The notes below the pieces were generated by a model, which saw only the letters and a program-made list of their open reading frames with translations, did not search any database and was not told the origin of the DNA. A DNA stretch of 64,000 nt from Reticulitermes speratus. Lineage: Eukaryota > Arthropoda > Insecta > Blattodea > Rhinotermitidae. Positions within the stretch are counted from its first letter, which is position 1; each line of letters begins with the position of its first letter. The position numbers were made by a program, and so were the translations under genes. Of this stretch, positions 31,611-44,994 are shown one piece after another. The stretch covers positions 17,026,521 through 17,090,520 of the forward strand of contig JAJKFL010000042.1 of assembly GCA_021186555.1 (NCBI GenBank). The letters are read 5' to 3'.

Positions 31611-32094
31611 ATCATCACTCCAGAAGTTGATATCTGTCATGTAATTCCAATCTGTCACAAATTTCTTGGACCTTAACTTATGGTATATTTTAGAACAAAA
31701 TAGAAAACAGACACAATTGTCAGGGGAAAAGTAGGGTTGTATGTAATGAAGACACTGCCTGTCATTAATCAAATTTTAAACACTGTATTTACATGAATCT
31801 AAGATGACCTTTCATATAAAACAACTTTCTGCTTCGCAACCTTGAATTTTCAGGAAAATACATCAACAGAAGTTGTTTTAACTTTGTGCATGATTATAAG
31901 GACCCCCTCCCCAATTTTTGAATAATGAATTAGAAAAAATCTCATCTTATATTCGGGTAAACAGTATAGAACTAAAAAATTCCATCTTTCTACAGACGAC
32001 AACTACAAACACTGTTCGATGATATACAACTTTTTGTTTCAGGACGATGAATTATGAGGTTGAAGGAAAGGGTCAACATACACCAATACACTAA
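31611..32094. other. Intergenic sequence, nothing recognised
   Basis: AT-rich DNA between the array-edge repeat and the LINE fragment. Confidence 0.4.
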
Positions 32095-32960
32095 TAAGAA
32101 ACAAACAAACTAACTCCATGAAGCAGAGTCCTTCCTGAGAAGCTGACAGGTCCTCAGCTAGTCAAGAAATTCCCTGCATTTTATGGAACCCGAAGGTTCA
32201 TGACCGCATTCACAAGCGCCCGCCGCCTGTCCCTATCCTGAGCCAGATCAATCCAGTCCATGCCTCCCCATCCCAGTCTTGAAAATTCATTTTAATATTG
32301 TCCTCCCATCTATGCCCAGGTCTCACCAAAATCCTGTACACACCTCTCGTGACCCATATGTGCCACATGCCCAACCCACCTAAATCTTCTTCATTTGATC
32401 ACCTGAACAATATTTGGTGAGGAGTATAGATCATACAGTTCCTTGTTATGTAGTCTCCTCCACTCTTTGTTACCTCATCCCTCTTAGGCCCAAATATCTT
32501 CCTCAGCACCCTATTCTCAAATACCATCACCCTACATTCTTCCCTCATTGTGATACCCATACAAAACAGGAGGCACAATTACAGTTCTGTATATCTTGAT
32601 CTTTGTATTTTTGGATAGCAAACTGGAAGACAAAAGGTTTTGCACTGAATGATAGCAAGCATTCCGTGACTTCAATCTGTGCTTGATTTTTTCATGAATG
32701 GAGTTTTTATTTGTTAGGGTTCTCCCAAATATTTAAACTGTTTCACCCTTTCAACGGAGTTATTACCATCTTTATGTTGTGATTTTTGTCCTGGATGCTG
32801 GTCTTGAGACATGACCATATACTTAGCTCTCTCAGCATTTACTTCTTGACCAATTTCATTACTAGTGACTACTAATGCTTCTGGGTTTTTATTTATAGTA
32901 TGTATGCTTCCTCCCAATATATTATCACCAGTGGCATAAACCAGAAGCAGATGTGTACCA
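32095..32960 (-). mobile_element. Decayed LINE fragment (RT C-terminal region)
   Basis: Translating the minus strand in mixed frames gives the order NPEALVVTSNEIGQEVNAER, VKQFKYLG, SRNACYH, ENRVLRKIFGPKRDE, FRWVGHVAHMG, and then a 3' tail NAGNFLTS. This is the post-RT part of a LINE family very common in insects. Many stops and frame changes. Related pieces are at 36748-37050, 53780-54120 and 54535-55040. Confidence 0.8.
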
Positions 32961-33330
32961 TTTAATTTGAAGCCCTCCTGGATAGTCTGACCCCACCTAA
33001 TGGCATATTCTAAAGCAAATACACTAATTAGTCAACAGAATATAAAATATTTGACTAATGAAAAGTAAATATTTTATATTTTATAGCAAAGTTTCACATT
33101 TCGGTTTTCTTACATGGATATCACATCACATTACCAGAGCATTACAAATATGGAAAGTAGGAATTTTTTCACAAGCTTCCGTCATACTCACTACTAACTC
33201 AGATTTGAAACAATATTACCTTTGACTATACAGTAGTGGTTCAATAAATTCCTAACTGCTTAAAGCTCAAGAACTGATAAGGATGTGAAAAAGGTGCATT
33301 TTTTGAATAAAACCTTTTCGAGCTGACAGC

Positions 33331-33436
33331 TGCATCAGGTGGTTCAAGTTAACGAACATTTCAGAAACTCCATCATCAGAAGCTGCAATCGGTCTCTGAA
33401 ATGTTGGCTTACTCAAACCACCTGATGTGGCCATCA
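33331..33436. repeat. Foldback hairpin repeat
   Basis: The arms CATCAGGTGGTT...AACATTTCAGA and TCTGAAATGTT...AAACCACCTGATG are inverted copies about 33 bases long, separated by about 40 bases. They share CCACCTGATG with other hairpins in the window. Confidence 0.7.
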
Positions 33437-33599
33437 GTCCAAAATTTTATTGCATTTAACTGCCATGAAAGCTTCAAGAACAGTACACTGTCATAACACA
33501 TCTCAGATTTGCCAAACATGGGCATTCAAACTATGAATTCTTATTCTTAACTCTGACATCCCATCACGTGATTCTACATTTACTAATAGATTAAATGCC

Positions 33600-33770
33600 T
33601 CTTATTCAAAGCATACTGGGGGTCTCTTTCTCCAGAGTTAAAGTAGCTAGGGCATGAAGCCAACCACTAGTGCAAAGGTTAAGAATGAGTGGAGCTATGT
33701 CTCCACTCTCCATATTCCTTCGTGGCATACACAGAACAACTTTGCCTTTACTGTACTTAACAGATTACAG
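33600..33770 (+). repeat. Partial SINE, plus orientation
   Basis: Carries AAGGTTAAGAATGAGTGGAG followed by CCTTCGTGGCATACACAG, the 3' body of the SINE family. The tRNA head is lost. Confidence 0.7.
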
Positions 33771-34301
33771 TCTTGTACCACTCAGATAAACCCATAAGGA
33801 ACTCAAGCCTGTTTCATTCACAACATGACCACCTACCTTGCCCACAGCATTGTCAACAAGCCAACCAATAAAACAATAACTACTGAACAAACATATCAAT
33901 TACATTACACTGTACACACTTAAACATGCTACATATTCCTGACTAGACTGCTCAGTCACAATGGATCAAAATAACCTTCCACACAAATCATGGTCCCAAC
34001 CTACATGTTTACAACAAAACACAATTTCTACTGACTCACTGACTGTAGATACAATAATACTTGTTATAAGTGCAATATATCGTGTGCGAGTTAGTTTAAA
34101 AATACATAAATGAAATCCACTTTGGCATTCAACGTTTTCTGAACACAACACACTGTATGAAGAAACTGTATTTCAAATAATTGAAATTTCTACTGGAAAG
34201 CATGTAACTGATTTGAAAATAACAATCTACATAACAATTTATTCTGGAATAATTATTCACACACAATGCAACTGATTCAAAAATAACAATTCATATAAAA
34301 T
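33771..34301. other. Intergenic sequence downstream of L2HGDH
   Basis: No feature recognised. The minus-strand frame at 33966-34151 has no protein character. Confidence 0.4.
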
Positions 34302-34476
34302 AAGATCTGCGCTCTTCTGGGATATTACACGGCGTCATGTGGTAACTGTTTACCGACGTTTCGGGACAACGTATTGGTCCCTTGACCCGTGAAGATGGGA
34401 CCAATACGTTGTCCCAAAACGTCGGTGAATAATTACCACACGCCGCCACGTAATACCCCAGAACAGCGCAGATCTC
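34302..34476. repeat. Foldback hairpin with hammerhead-like centre
   Basis: The arms AGATCTGCGCTCTTCTGGG and its near reverse complement at 34452-34474 enclose nested inverted segments with GACGTTTCGGGACAACGTAT and ATACGTTGTCCCAAAACGTC. The centre reads GTGAAGATGGGAC...GTCCC-AAAAC. This is the same arrangement as 62779-62956, in a more decayed state. Confidence 0.75.
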
Positions 34477-34851
34477 ATCAACATCGCAGCAGAAGCCCGA
34501 AATCAAAGCATATAATAAAAGGATATACTTTTCCTTAAGCTGACTGCATGTGGTATAAAATTGGTCTATCAAAATGAGAAACTTGAAAGTAAAATGTGGA
34601 ACAAATAAAAATGTTAAGTTAAAAAACAAAAAATTAACATTTAAAAATATATATTACCAAGCCGAGAAGAGGCAAACTGCAGTTAACAAAACAAGGATCT
34701 GTGCGTATGATGATGTTGATCTCATATTTAAAACACACTGAAAAACTGCCTTCACAGCAACGTCATCATCACTTATGGCACAGCTTTCCCACTTGAGACC
34801 TCTACTACTGTAATTACACCACTCCACAGTATACCTTCTTTAGTCAGAATG

Positions 34852-37800
34852 TTACTTTAGTTTGAACTCTTTTTCTGCTTTGTCCGCAATCATCTTTGCA
34901 ATAGCAAGAGACGACGTTGCACCTGGTGATGGTGCATTGCGGCAATGTAGGATTCTCTTGCCAACACCTTTGTCACCTATCTCAAAAACAAAATCATCCA
35001 CCAGTGTACCACTGCTGTTCATTGCTTGTGCACGAACACCTGCTGGGCCTCTGCAGAACAGATATAAATTGATGGAATCATTCCAACATATTCATGTGCT
35101 GGCAGGAGGGTCTAATGAAACAGTTCTGACTCCTGGTGAAGGGGCTCTGAACATCAAAGTGTTCATAGTGATTACATCATTCAACAAACACTGTGTCTTA
35201 CATCAGAAGATGCAAAGTTGCAACTCTGATGAAAGAGTGCTTGTGTGAATATAAATGAAGGTATCACAGATACAAACATAGAATTAAGTGCTATTATATT
35301 AATGAGATATCAAAATATGTTGAACTGGTCTTCAACTGATAAAGGCACTGCACAGATAAAGGCACAGTTCTGCAACAGATGCATTTGACCAGCTAGAAAA
35401 TATTATTGCTCCCTTTGACCACATTTGTAGGAAGACTAAAAATAACGTCACCAAAATAATCTACAGCAAGATAAAAATAAACAACCAGCAAGTAAAATAA
35501 ATGACAATGCTGACAGAAGCAGTCCTCTGTATAAAACACCAGGAACATCTGCAAACTGCCAATGAAATGCTGGCAAATTCTGAATGCCAGGCATTCCCTG
35601 AAATATAAATAGTTTTTATTTCACTTATAAAATATTGTAATATGTGCTTCTAGAAATAACTTGTAATTTCTAATGACATTCTAGCAAAAGCAGATCAAAG
35701 TAATGGTAATATTGTCCCTGTACATGCCATATCATGTAAGGGGAGTGCAAGTACAGCTCCACTCACTTGTAACCTTGGCAGTAGATTGAGGTGAGAGGTC
35801 AGCTTCAAACCCCAGCTGCCTTCTTCCCAGAGAAAAAGCTCCAGTACCCACTAAACAGGAGGCTGAGGGGACCCCAATGCCAGTTGGAGCAGAGAAAAAT
35901 CTCTTCCCCCTGCCGGGATTCAAACCCCGGATCGTCCACCCCATAGCCTAGGCATTATAATGACTACAAAAATAGATAACTGACAATCAGACAAACACAT
36001 TCTCCAGTCATATGCAAAAAACAAGTTATTTCAGTAACACTTTAAATTTGGCAGATTAGGGCTTTGTATCACTTGTAGAAACTGTAAAACAAACAAAGTT
36101 ATAATATTTATAGTTCACAGTCTGTGTTTCATTTGAACCAATCTATCATCCCTATTCTTGAGCTCTGTGCACTATAAATGTGAAATAAAGTTTTTATTTT
36201 TTTTAATTATATTTAGGAGGGCAACCTATCAAAACAAAACTTACCTTGACAAATCATGAACTGTTATTTCTGGAATAAATTTCTTAATTCCTGCCAGTTG
36301 AAGTCTTATGAAGGCAGACCTTAACATTTCTGATATTCCAAACATACTATTCTTCAAAGCCATCTTGCGAAAACCACCATATGTCAAGGTATCCATAAGT
36401 TCTTTGACATCAATATCGCCCCAACTGCAACAGATGAAAAGGTACAGTTATGCCAGTTAATGTTGTTTCATGAACTATTTCCAACTGTTGTTGGACACAG
36501 CAGCTTACCCATATCCCTCTCGTTTCAAGGCAAGAACAGCATTTGGGCCAATCCAGACACTTCCATCCATTCGAGGAGTGAAATGTACTCCAAGGAATGG
36601 AAACCGTGGATCTGGAACCTATTAAAAGTCTCTAAGCATATACTCCTTCACTATTTAAAACAGAGTCAAACATTTTATATGGAAATTATTCATAAAAAAC
36701 TAAAATGGAAATCACATTTTCATGCAAATATTAAAACATCTGCAAATATGAAATGAGGGAAGACTTAATAGGAGGCTGGAGGAAATTGCACAAGGAACTT
36801 CATGACTTGTACTCCTCATTAAATATTATTCAGGTGACCAAATGAGGAGGATGAGATGGGCAGAATATGTGGCATGCATGAGACAGAAAAGAAATACATA
36901 CAAAGTTCTGGTAGAAAACCCTGAAGGAAAGACACCACTTACGATACCTTGGCATAGATGGGAGGATAATAGTAGCGTGGGTATCAGAGAAATAGGATCG
37001 TGGACTAGATTAATTTGGATCAGGACAGGGACCAGTGGCAGGCTCTTTAGAACATGGTAATGAACATTCAGGTACATAACATGTGGGGAATATCTGGACC
37101 AACTGAGCAATTATCAGCTTCTCAAGAATAATTCTATCCCACAGAGTTAATTAATCAGTTAGTGAGAAATAGTGTATGCCACGAGAAAAGACTGATTATG
37201 GTGTATGATAATTCCTTGGTATAAGGAGTTCTGAGAATTCCATTGTATGTATGCCAAAGGTGCACGTATTATGTGTGAGTGCATGTGTGAGAGAGAAGGC
37301 TAGAGAGACAATGAAGGTACATGAACGTTTAGAGATGTTTAAGCATCTAAACCCCTTGGTGATATTCATATAGAAATCCACAGCCCAATGAGGTAAATTT
37401 AATATATAATTGTAAGTCTCTTAACAATAAATGAATGTCCCAAGTTGTTCACATACCAAAATGTGCTAAATGGACCATAGGCTGTCAATAGAGCCTTACA
37501 AACAGTGCAAATAAAAATAACAAGAATGCAGATATTCCTAAGTCACTGATATTAAAATGGTAAAGTCACAAAACAACAAAGTCCTGGGCAGTAACACCAT
37601 GCAGCCCTGCATGTGGGCACCAATGCCCTGAAGGAAGACAGAGCCCCTGTCATCAGAGCTGACGCTGTGGACAGGGACATCTCACAATTACAAAAATGGT
37701 GTTTTGTGCTGTATTTGTACTACATTTTACTTTCATATTGTCACAACAAAAATACATGTTAAATATGACACACTATTTGATGGAAATTTTAACTGGATGT

Positions 37801-40800
37801 TCTGAATTCCTATTCACAAACTAGCTAAGGCTTCACTGAACACTTACTGGATATATATTTCCTTTAATCATATGCTGCTTCTCTGGGCTCAGAAGAAGAT
37901 ACTCGCCACGAAATGGAATGATCTTAGGATCAACTGTGCCACCTGACATCTGTGCTAGCTGATCAGACTGGAGACCTCCACATGTCAAGACATAACATGC
38001 TTTCACAGACTAAAAGAATGCAGTTCATGAGAAGATAAATATGCAAACTGAGTGAAGCAACCTTCACATGTGTTTAATGTATGATTCTGAGTTCTTTACA
38101 TAAGTAATGCACCAGCTCACAATCACACAGTTTCTTTGTGTCACCTAAAAGAGCCAAAATGTGGGTATGGTCCTGAAAAGGCTGAATTTCCATACATAAT
38201 AGCTTCCTGTTGAAAACAATCTTCTTACAACATGCAAACAGGAATTTGGCTACAGTAATACAAATTCTAGTTTTCTTTAGCAGCAACAAAGGTCTGATGG
38301 TTGACCCTGAAAGTTCATAAAGCACTCTATATACATGATGGTACTTGAAACCATAACTTCAGATTTCACAATAAAATAAAAAAAATAAGCACAAACACAA
38401 ATATCAAATGGACGCTACATAAATGCTTTAAAATTTTAAAGATTCAAGTCTCCTGGGATGTGTCAAGCAGTCCAAGATGTGCTGCTTGACCCTGAATATG
38501 CAGGCACTGCAATCTTTCAAAACACTGGCAACTACTCACCCAACAACACAGCATCACATCCCAGAAGATTTAATTCTTCAGCAACACTGCTGTGAGCACC
38601 TCAAATATCACATTGTAAAATTTTCTAATAATAAAGGAAAAAAATATATATATATTGTTAAGAAAAATTGAAAGAGGTAATTAACACAAACTGGATGATA
38701 ATAATTAACATAATGTATGACAAATCTGTTTTATACAATACACTACAGGGGACATACATATTATGATCTAACAAGAATATACCAGAATTATCTGATCAAA
38801 TGCAGACTGCATTTAACACCATCAAAACTTACTCTTTGAAGATATTGTATAAATTGTAGATCAAAGGGTAGAAGATGCCAGGAATGTCCAAAACAAAATA
38901 TCAAGATGTTTTAATTCCAGTAAGCAGAACAGAAAAAAAAACTTAAACAACTATGGTAATGATGAACAAAACTTACACCCTCTGTCCCATGCACAGACAC
39001 AGGATACTTGTTTCCATCACCTTTAGATGCTGGTGAACTTTCAGCTGTTTCCTTGAATGAAGTAACCTCAAAATTCAAATGGATATTGCCACCCTTTTCT
39101 GCAAAATCCTTTCCATATGACCTTGTCACTTCAGCCCAGTCCACTATACCTGTGTGTGGGGACCAAAGACCACGAGTTCCCTAAAATAACAGGCATTAAT
39201 CAATCAAATTCCAATATTAAAATTAAAAACCTTCTCAACCAGATATTTCTTTTATCCTAATTAACAAGTCAGAGCAATGAATCCCATAATTATAATTAAG
39301 ACTGTCAATCAATATTAATCTCCAGTGAACATCACACATACCCACATCAATCCGATTTTTTATGAGTTATAGGACATCTGAATGAACGCAAGGTTCACAA
39401 ATACTGTGGACATTTTATATACACTAATCGCATAACTTTCTGAATAGATTTATTAATTTTGGGGTCATATTTCACAAATCTGCATTGCTTAGTTGTGGCC
39501 AATGACACATGAAACATATAAAATTGGAAATTAGAGACTACACTTACAACAATCGTAACCTCCTACTTTGCAGTGGCACCTATTTCACCAGGTGTAATGG
39601 TTAGGTCACAATCACTCATGTCAGCCTTCAGGAAATGGATAGTGGCTTCATGTAACATATCCCACCCCTTATATCACTCCTGCTGAAGTTACTATTCAAG
39701 TAATGGAAGGCATACATAAAATGAGGTCAAAAAGAGTAATTACTAATATTAATGGTAGTAAGAGTTAATGGTGGGCAGATTACTCAACAAGAAAAAGTTA
39801 CCTCAGCTGTACACCTTATATTACCTATAGAGCTCTTTAACTATGCAATACTAAAATATCTGACATAGTTAATATTCTAGCATGCAGTAACATCTAACAG
39901 GGACATAACAAACATCATGAGATTATATACCATACACCTATTTTCAACCACACGATTCATTTATGTCTAATACCACATTCCAATTACAGCAGTACTTTTT
40001 ATTTAATATTCTGAATCCTCCCTTAGAATATTACTGCCTAAATTTAAACACATGTCTGTACATGCAATTTAAAATGTTATCAATAACATAATTTTAGCAA
40101 CTTCTCTAATTAATCTGTAAATAAACAGTCCAAATACATGTTACGAGATGAATGCATTAATCAACTGCAAGGGTTCATCATTTTAGATACCAAGATAAGA
40201 ATGTCTGCATGCATATTAATCATCCTAACACAAACCTTTCTAACGTAATTAAAGCAACTGGTCACCATACTAAAATGTGTACCTATTTACATTTAAATGA
40301 CATTATGTTTCCCTGTCTACAGGAAACTGTCAACAGTACTTACTGCAGGCCCATAAAAAACTTTACAATGTCAAATGAAAATGGGTGTGAGAAGTTTTCA
40401 GATTTCTTACACTCTTTCCAGTGAACTAAAGCCATACTTTACCAGACAGTGAGGCTCAATTTCTTTAATTTTTTCAGCACTGATCATATCCAAGTCTTTA
40501 ACATTATTCTTCTTTCCTCGTTCATAGAGGTCATCAAGTCTCTTTTCCTCAACAGGATCTGTAGCCACAATCAGCTTGCCACACTTTTTATATGGAATAC
40601 TGTGTTCATCACAGTATTTGTATGTTAGATTCAAACCTTCCACACAAAGCTTCGCTTTAAGGGTACCAGGTTTGTAATATATGCCGGCATGTATGACACC
40701 ACTGTTATGCCCAGTCTGGTGGTAAGCAAGATCACTCTCCTTCTCCAGTACAGCCATCTTAAGCTGTGGGTGGCGAAGAAGAATTTCTCGTGCTGTTGCC

Positions 40801-43800
40801 ATTCCAACAATACCTCCTCCAACCACGACAACATCATATTCTTTAGAAAACACATTCTTTGAGGAACTGGAAAAATAATACAAGAAATAAATAATCAATA
40901 CAATACACATACATATAGAACTTCCAATTTTTCAGTTTCAATTTATATAGCTTTTAGAATCAACACACAACTGATACAGGATACATTATGATTTTAATAA
41001 TGCATGACATTTCACGATAAAAATCACAAGTTCTAACCACACAGCAGTAACATAAAATAAAAACAATGATTACACAAATGCAAAATAATGATAATACAAT
41101 ACATGAACACAACATAAGATGACAATATATGATACACATTGACTATAAAAAATGATTATACCTGTGGACATAACAAATAAAAATAAAAATAATAATGATA
41201 ATGATGATAATAAACAAGATGCAAAATAAAACACTAATGTGAAATAATACAAGATAATAATAAGAAAACACATTTATAACAGAGACATAATAAAGGTATC
41301 AGAGAGCCCAACATTAGTAAAATCATTGCTCATAAAATAAATACTGAATATTAGCATCCTTTTTTATGAAATTCATTCAGCTTTCTTGTGACATACAAAT
41401 TGTTTTAATCTGCATAAGTATGCAAGCAATTTGTTATACAAATTACAGCCTTCACACTTGGGATGCACTTCTAGAAGGTAATCAGAGCTAGTTGCATTAT
41501 TACATGAATACATATCATTTTTTATGCAACCAAAATTTTTTTGGCATTTAAAACTGTTTCCTTTATATACTTTAAGGTAAGTACTTTTAGACTAAGAAAG
41601 TCTGTTTGCAATGTCTGAGGTTCTCACAGCAATACTGGTGATGAATCAAGTCTTTTGGAATATGCCATGTTAGTTGATAAATAGTTACTGACATTTTGGA
41701 GGAACTTGCTGCCTCCATCTTCAGAGTCTAAACAGTCCTAGAAGAGCAACTAGGTGTATTATACAAGTAAGGGTAACTAACATAGCCGGCTAATAGGAGT
41801 GCTAGTGCAATGGGGGAGGGGTGGTGATCGAACATCCAGTGTCAGGTGTCTGGTATAAAAATGGAGGGTGAGTAGAGATGAAAAGTAAAGCAAGGATGGT
41901 CTGGGATGTAGTTCATAGCACAGCCATGTGAAGTACAGTGAGGTGGTAAGGAAAGGAAAGGTCATGGATATGTGTGGCCCCAAAAACAGAAGTAATTCAT
42001 TCATTCATTCATTCATTTACATTCAAGTCAATCCAAAAAGGTTGGAAAACCTACTGGATATAGAACAAGTCAAATAAATTAAATGTACATACAAATACAA
42101 TTAAAATTACAAACGGATTACAATGAATACAATACTACAATTTATATAAGATAAGGTACAATATTGAATGCATGACTAGATATATAAAAGTAGCTGACTG
42201 TACAGAGTAAGAAACATTTAACAAATAATACATGGAACCAAGAGAATGTGATACAGAATTCATTATAGGAATGTCTACTTTTTTCCTTATTAACATTAAA
42301 GTTCTGATCTAATGAATAAAAGCAATTTGTATATAAAAAGGTTTTTAAAACTGTCTTAAAATTCTTTGAGTTATTAGAAAAGTTTTTATTTCAGAAGGGA
42401 GTCTATTATAGATCTTAATACCCAGATAGTAAACACCTTTTTGATATATAGCCAGATTTTCCTGAGGTAAATAAAAGTTAGTACTTTGTCTTGTATTTAT
42501 ACTATAGATTTCCAAATTTACTATAAATTTATCTTTATTATTAACTACACATAAGAGTATAGAAGATATGTACTGTGACTTTAGTGGTAAAATTCGCAAT
42601 TTCTTAAATAGATTATGTCAAGAATCTCTACTCCTACATCCCATAATAATTCTGATTAACTTCTTTTGCATCCTAAAGATTTTACAACCGTAGGAAGAGT
42701 TCCCCCAAAATATTACACCATAATTTGTAATAGAATGAAAAAGGGAATGATAACCATAATCAATGTTGTATGAGACATGTATGGCTTAATGGTTCTAATT
42801 ACATACCAAGCAGTATTGAGTTTGGATATCAGCTGTTCTATATGAGTTCTCCAAGACAAGGTACTGTCAATGTTTATTCCAAGAAATTTAGTATGTGAAA
42901 CATTGGGTATTAATTTATCTTCACAACCATCTTCACATTAGTAGTTTGGTTATTCTTGGTTAGGAAATGAATATAGTGAATTTTCTCACAATTTAACAAA
43001 AGAAAATTTCCTTTAAACAATTTCTTTTATAATTTCAAAAACTGCATGGCTATCCTTTTTCTAATAAGTGAGGTTGTCACTAGTAAATAATATGCTGGTA
43101 TCATCAGGAAATAATATTGGTAGGGATTTGTTATTTATAATCTTTGGCAAATCAATTATATAAAGAAAAAAAAGCAGCGTTCCTAAAATAGAACCTTGTG
43201 GAACACCATGTCTAATTTTTATCAGTTAGAAAGGGTACTATAGCTACGATTCTTATTGTATATTAATACTCTTTGATATTTATCACTGAGGTAAGATTTA
43301 TAAAGTACATTATCTCTACCAGTTATTCCATACAATTCCAATTTAGACAATAATATGTCATGATTGACACAATCAAAAGCTTTTTCAAGGCCACAAAAAA
43401 TGCCTCCCACTATCAATTTATTGTTCAAGGCCTTTAAGATTTCATTAGTTAATGTATAAGTGGCCTTACCTGTTGTCGACTTTGTCCTGAACCCATACTG
43501 TTCCATGCTTAATACGTTATATTTATTTCAGTGTTTCAGAAGTCTAGATTGCATTACTTTTTCAACAACTTTTGAGAATGAGGTCAAAAGTGATATAGGT
43601 CTATAGTTAGATACATTATTCTTATTACCTTTTTATATAATGGTTTTATTACTGAAAGTGTATCCTCATGGGGAGGCTTCCATCATTCCTTCAGGAAATG
43701 AATGACATTAACAATGATCCACAGTGACTGAGAAGCGCTGTGTGAGCTGGTTATAGTGACACTCATACATGTAAAATGGAATACACTGAAAATTAAATTT

Positions 43801-44308
43801 TGTCCCGATGGTAGCACTTCTAAAGATCTAGAGAAATGGAATACACTGAAAATTAACTTTTGCCCCCATAGTTGCATTTCTAAGATCTAAAGAAAAAGTA
43901 ACACGAATGTATTACTTTAAATTCCACTGAAGCTGTTATGAAATCGTCCATTAAATTAAAAGTGACAGATTCAACGGATCCTTTATAAAAGACATGCACA
44001 GAAACGCTGAGAGAAGAATCCTATGAATGATCTCTGCAAATACTAAACCATTAGACAATGCGTTATATCGGCTCAATTAATTACGTAATTCAAACTTCAA
44101 ATAAAATGAATATATCATTATTTCCCCATTTTTTAGTAATACGTACGGTACATTGGCGTAACATTACTTCAAAAATAACTCACCTACATGAAAAACTGCA
44201 ATGCGAATATCTTGTAACTGTGGATTTTATGTAATTAATAGATTTAAAGAAGGTATCAGAATGCGAATGCAATTTGCAACTTAAATTACGTGTACACACA
44301 TGCGCCAT
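34852..44308 (-). CDS. L2HGDH: L-2-hydroxyglutarate dehydrogenase, mitochondrial, complete, seven exons
   Basis: A FAD enzyme of mitochondria that oxidises L-2-hydroxyglutarate to 2-oxoglutarate (metabolite repair). Minus-strand exons: 44184-44308, 40443-40866, 38977-39180, 37848-38009, 36509-36618, 36245-36424 and 34852-35050. All join in phase with GT-AG borders to 467 residues; human is 463. Exon one encodes a Lys/Arg/Ser-rich N-terminus without acidic residues except one, fitting an import signal. The FAD-binding [10 protein letters not shown] is at residues 54-63 and [13 protein letters not shown] from residue 91. [58 protein letters not shown] and [10 protein letters not shown] follow in family order, ending [13 protein letters not shown]. 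Start: the first ATG, with stops upstream. No lesion seen. Introns carry LINE, SINE and hairpin repeats. Confidence 0.96.
35720..35965 (-). repeat. tRNA-derived SINE, minus orientation
   Basis: On the minus strand a B-box GGTTTGAATCCCGG lies in a tRNA-like head (35920-35960), followed by a body containing the GGTTACAAGTGAGTGGAG variant of the SINE block and CATGATATGGCATG. It lies in the last intron of L2HGDH. Confidence 0.75.
36748..37050 (+). mobile_element. LINE fragment, plus orientation
   Basis: Encodes [36 protein letters not shown] and IREIGS, the same C-terminal segment as in the fragment at 32095. Frames are broken. It lies inside an L2HGDH intron, antisense to the gene. Confidence 0.8.
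37051..37847. other. L2HGDH intron, remaining sequence
   Basis: Apart from a GC-richer patch at 37580-37690 (CCATGCAGCCCTGCATG and nearby repeats) nothing recognised. Confidence 0.35.
38450..38590. repeat. Foldback hairpin repeat in an L2HGDH intron
   Basis: The arms CTCCTGGGATGTGTCAAGCA and CACATCCCAGAAGATT surround GTGCTGCTTGACCCTGAATA. Same family as 2533-2707. Confidence 0.55.
39181..40442. other. L2HGDH intron 2, nothing recognised
   Basis: AT-rich intron. The plus-strand frame at 40209-40424 has no protein character. Confidence 0.4.
40867..41994. other. L2HGDH intron 1, distal part
   Basis: AT-rich. A half-hairpin piece at 41640-41730 contains CTGCCTCCATCTTCAGAGTC, the common motif of the foldback repeats. 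Confidence 0.4.
41995..43690 (-). mobile_element. CR1-like LINE remnant with (GAAT)n 3' tail
   Basis: The minus strand encodes RT segments around 43222-43506 ([34 protein letters not shown]) and the family C-terminus at 42345-42500 ([21 protein letters not shown]). It ends in a GAAT tandem tract at 41995-42016. Short-repeat tails instead of poly(A) are typical of CR1-type LINEs. Many stops and frame changes. Confidence 0.8.
43691..44183. other. L2HGDH intron 1, proximal part
   Basis: Contains two tandem-like copies of an AAATGGAATACACTGAAAAT segment (43776 and 43836). Otherwise nothing recognised. Confidence 0.45.
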
Positions 44309-44994
44309 TTTCTACTATCGATCACGAGTGCTATTATTGATACAATTGATCGATATAAAATGTATCCACATTTATCGATAATTCCAATTTTGTCCCAATC
44401 ATCTCCCGCTACTGTGGGCATTATCGAAACTACATGGACCACAACGTATGTCGTAATACCTCAGTCGCTAAGATGACACGCATTTGAGCGCATTATTATT
44501 ATTATTATTATTATTATTATAGGTTGTAGTGGTGGTGGTGGTATTTGTAGTAATAATAGTAGTAGTTAGTAGTAGTAGTAGTAGTAGTAGTAGTAATAGG
44601 TGGTAAAATGACTAGCTACTGATAGGCCAAGCGGACTTCAAGGCCACTAGTTACATATTTTGGGAAATTTATTTTCACATCTTCACCGATATGTATTACG
44701 CTATCTCTCATCTGTTCTACCCACCCAGTTGTCCCCCCTTCCGGCAATAAGATAAGTACGCGGTATGACCTTCACATCTCTTGCCACCACCAGCGTTAGC
44801 TCGAAGCTGAAGTCCAGTGAGTGAAGGTTGACGCAGTCGGCCCCGGGTGATTTTCTGACGTTCCGTCGCGGTGGAAGCTTGAAGTGCTAAAAGCTAGGTG
44901 TATATCAGTTAACTTAACTCAGTCGAAAACTCGTAACTATGTATTCAACATGTACCTTGAACTTTCACGTAGTCGGTCACCGCATCGTATAATA
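44309..44994. promoter_or_regulatory. Intergenic region between divergent L2HGDH and the secreted-protein gene
   Basis: Lies between the L2HGDH start (minus) and the likely 5' end of the plus-strand gene. It contains palindromic ATCGAT words near 44320-44375, microsatellites (ATT)n at 44492-44520 and TGG/AGT repeats at 44521-44597, and a GC-richer stretch at 44740-44880. It probably serves as the promoter region in both directions. No TATA box stands out. Confidence 0.4.
44492..44597. repeat. Trinucleotide microsatellites
   Basis: (ATT)n followed by GGT-rich and then (AGT)n tracts, about 180-290 bases upstream of the L2HGDH start codon. Confidence 0.9.

Noticed and set aside
40869-40910. Upstream ATG extension of L2HGDH exon 2 ([13 protein letters not shown])
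   Set aside because: It reads through a good acceptor. The phased exon at 44184-44308 supplies a start and an import-signal-like N-terminus instead.
44492-44597. CRISPR-like or structured repeat array
   Set aside because: Simple trinucleotide microsatellites without spacers, in a eukaryotic genome.
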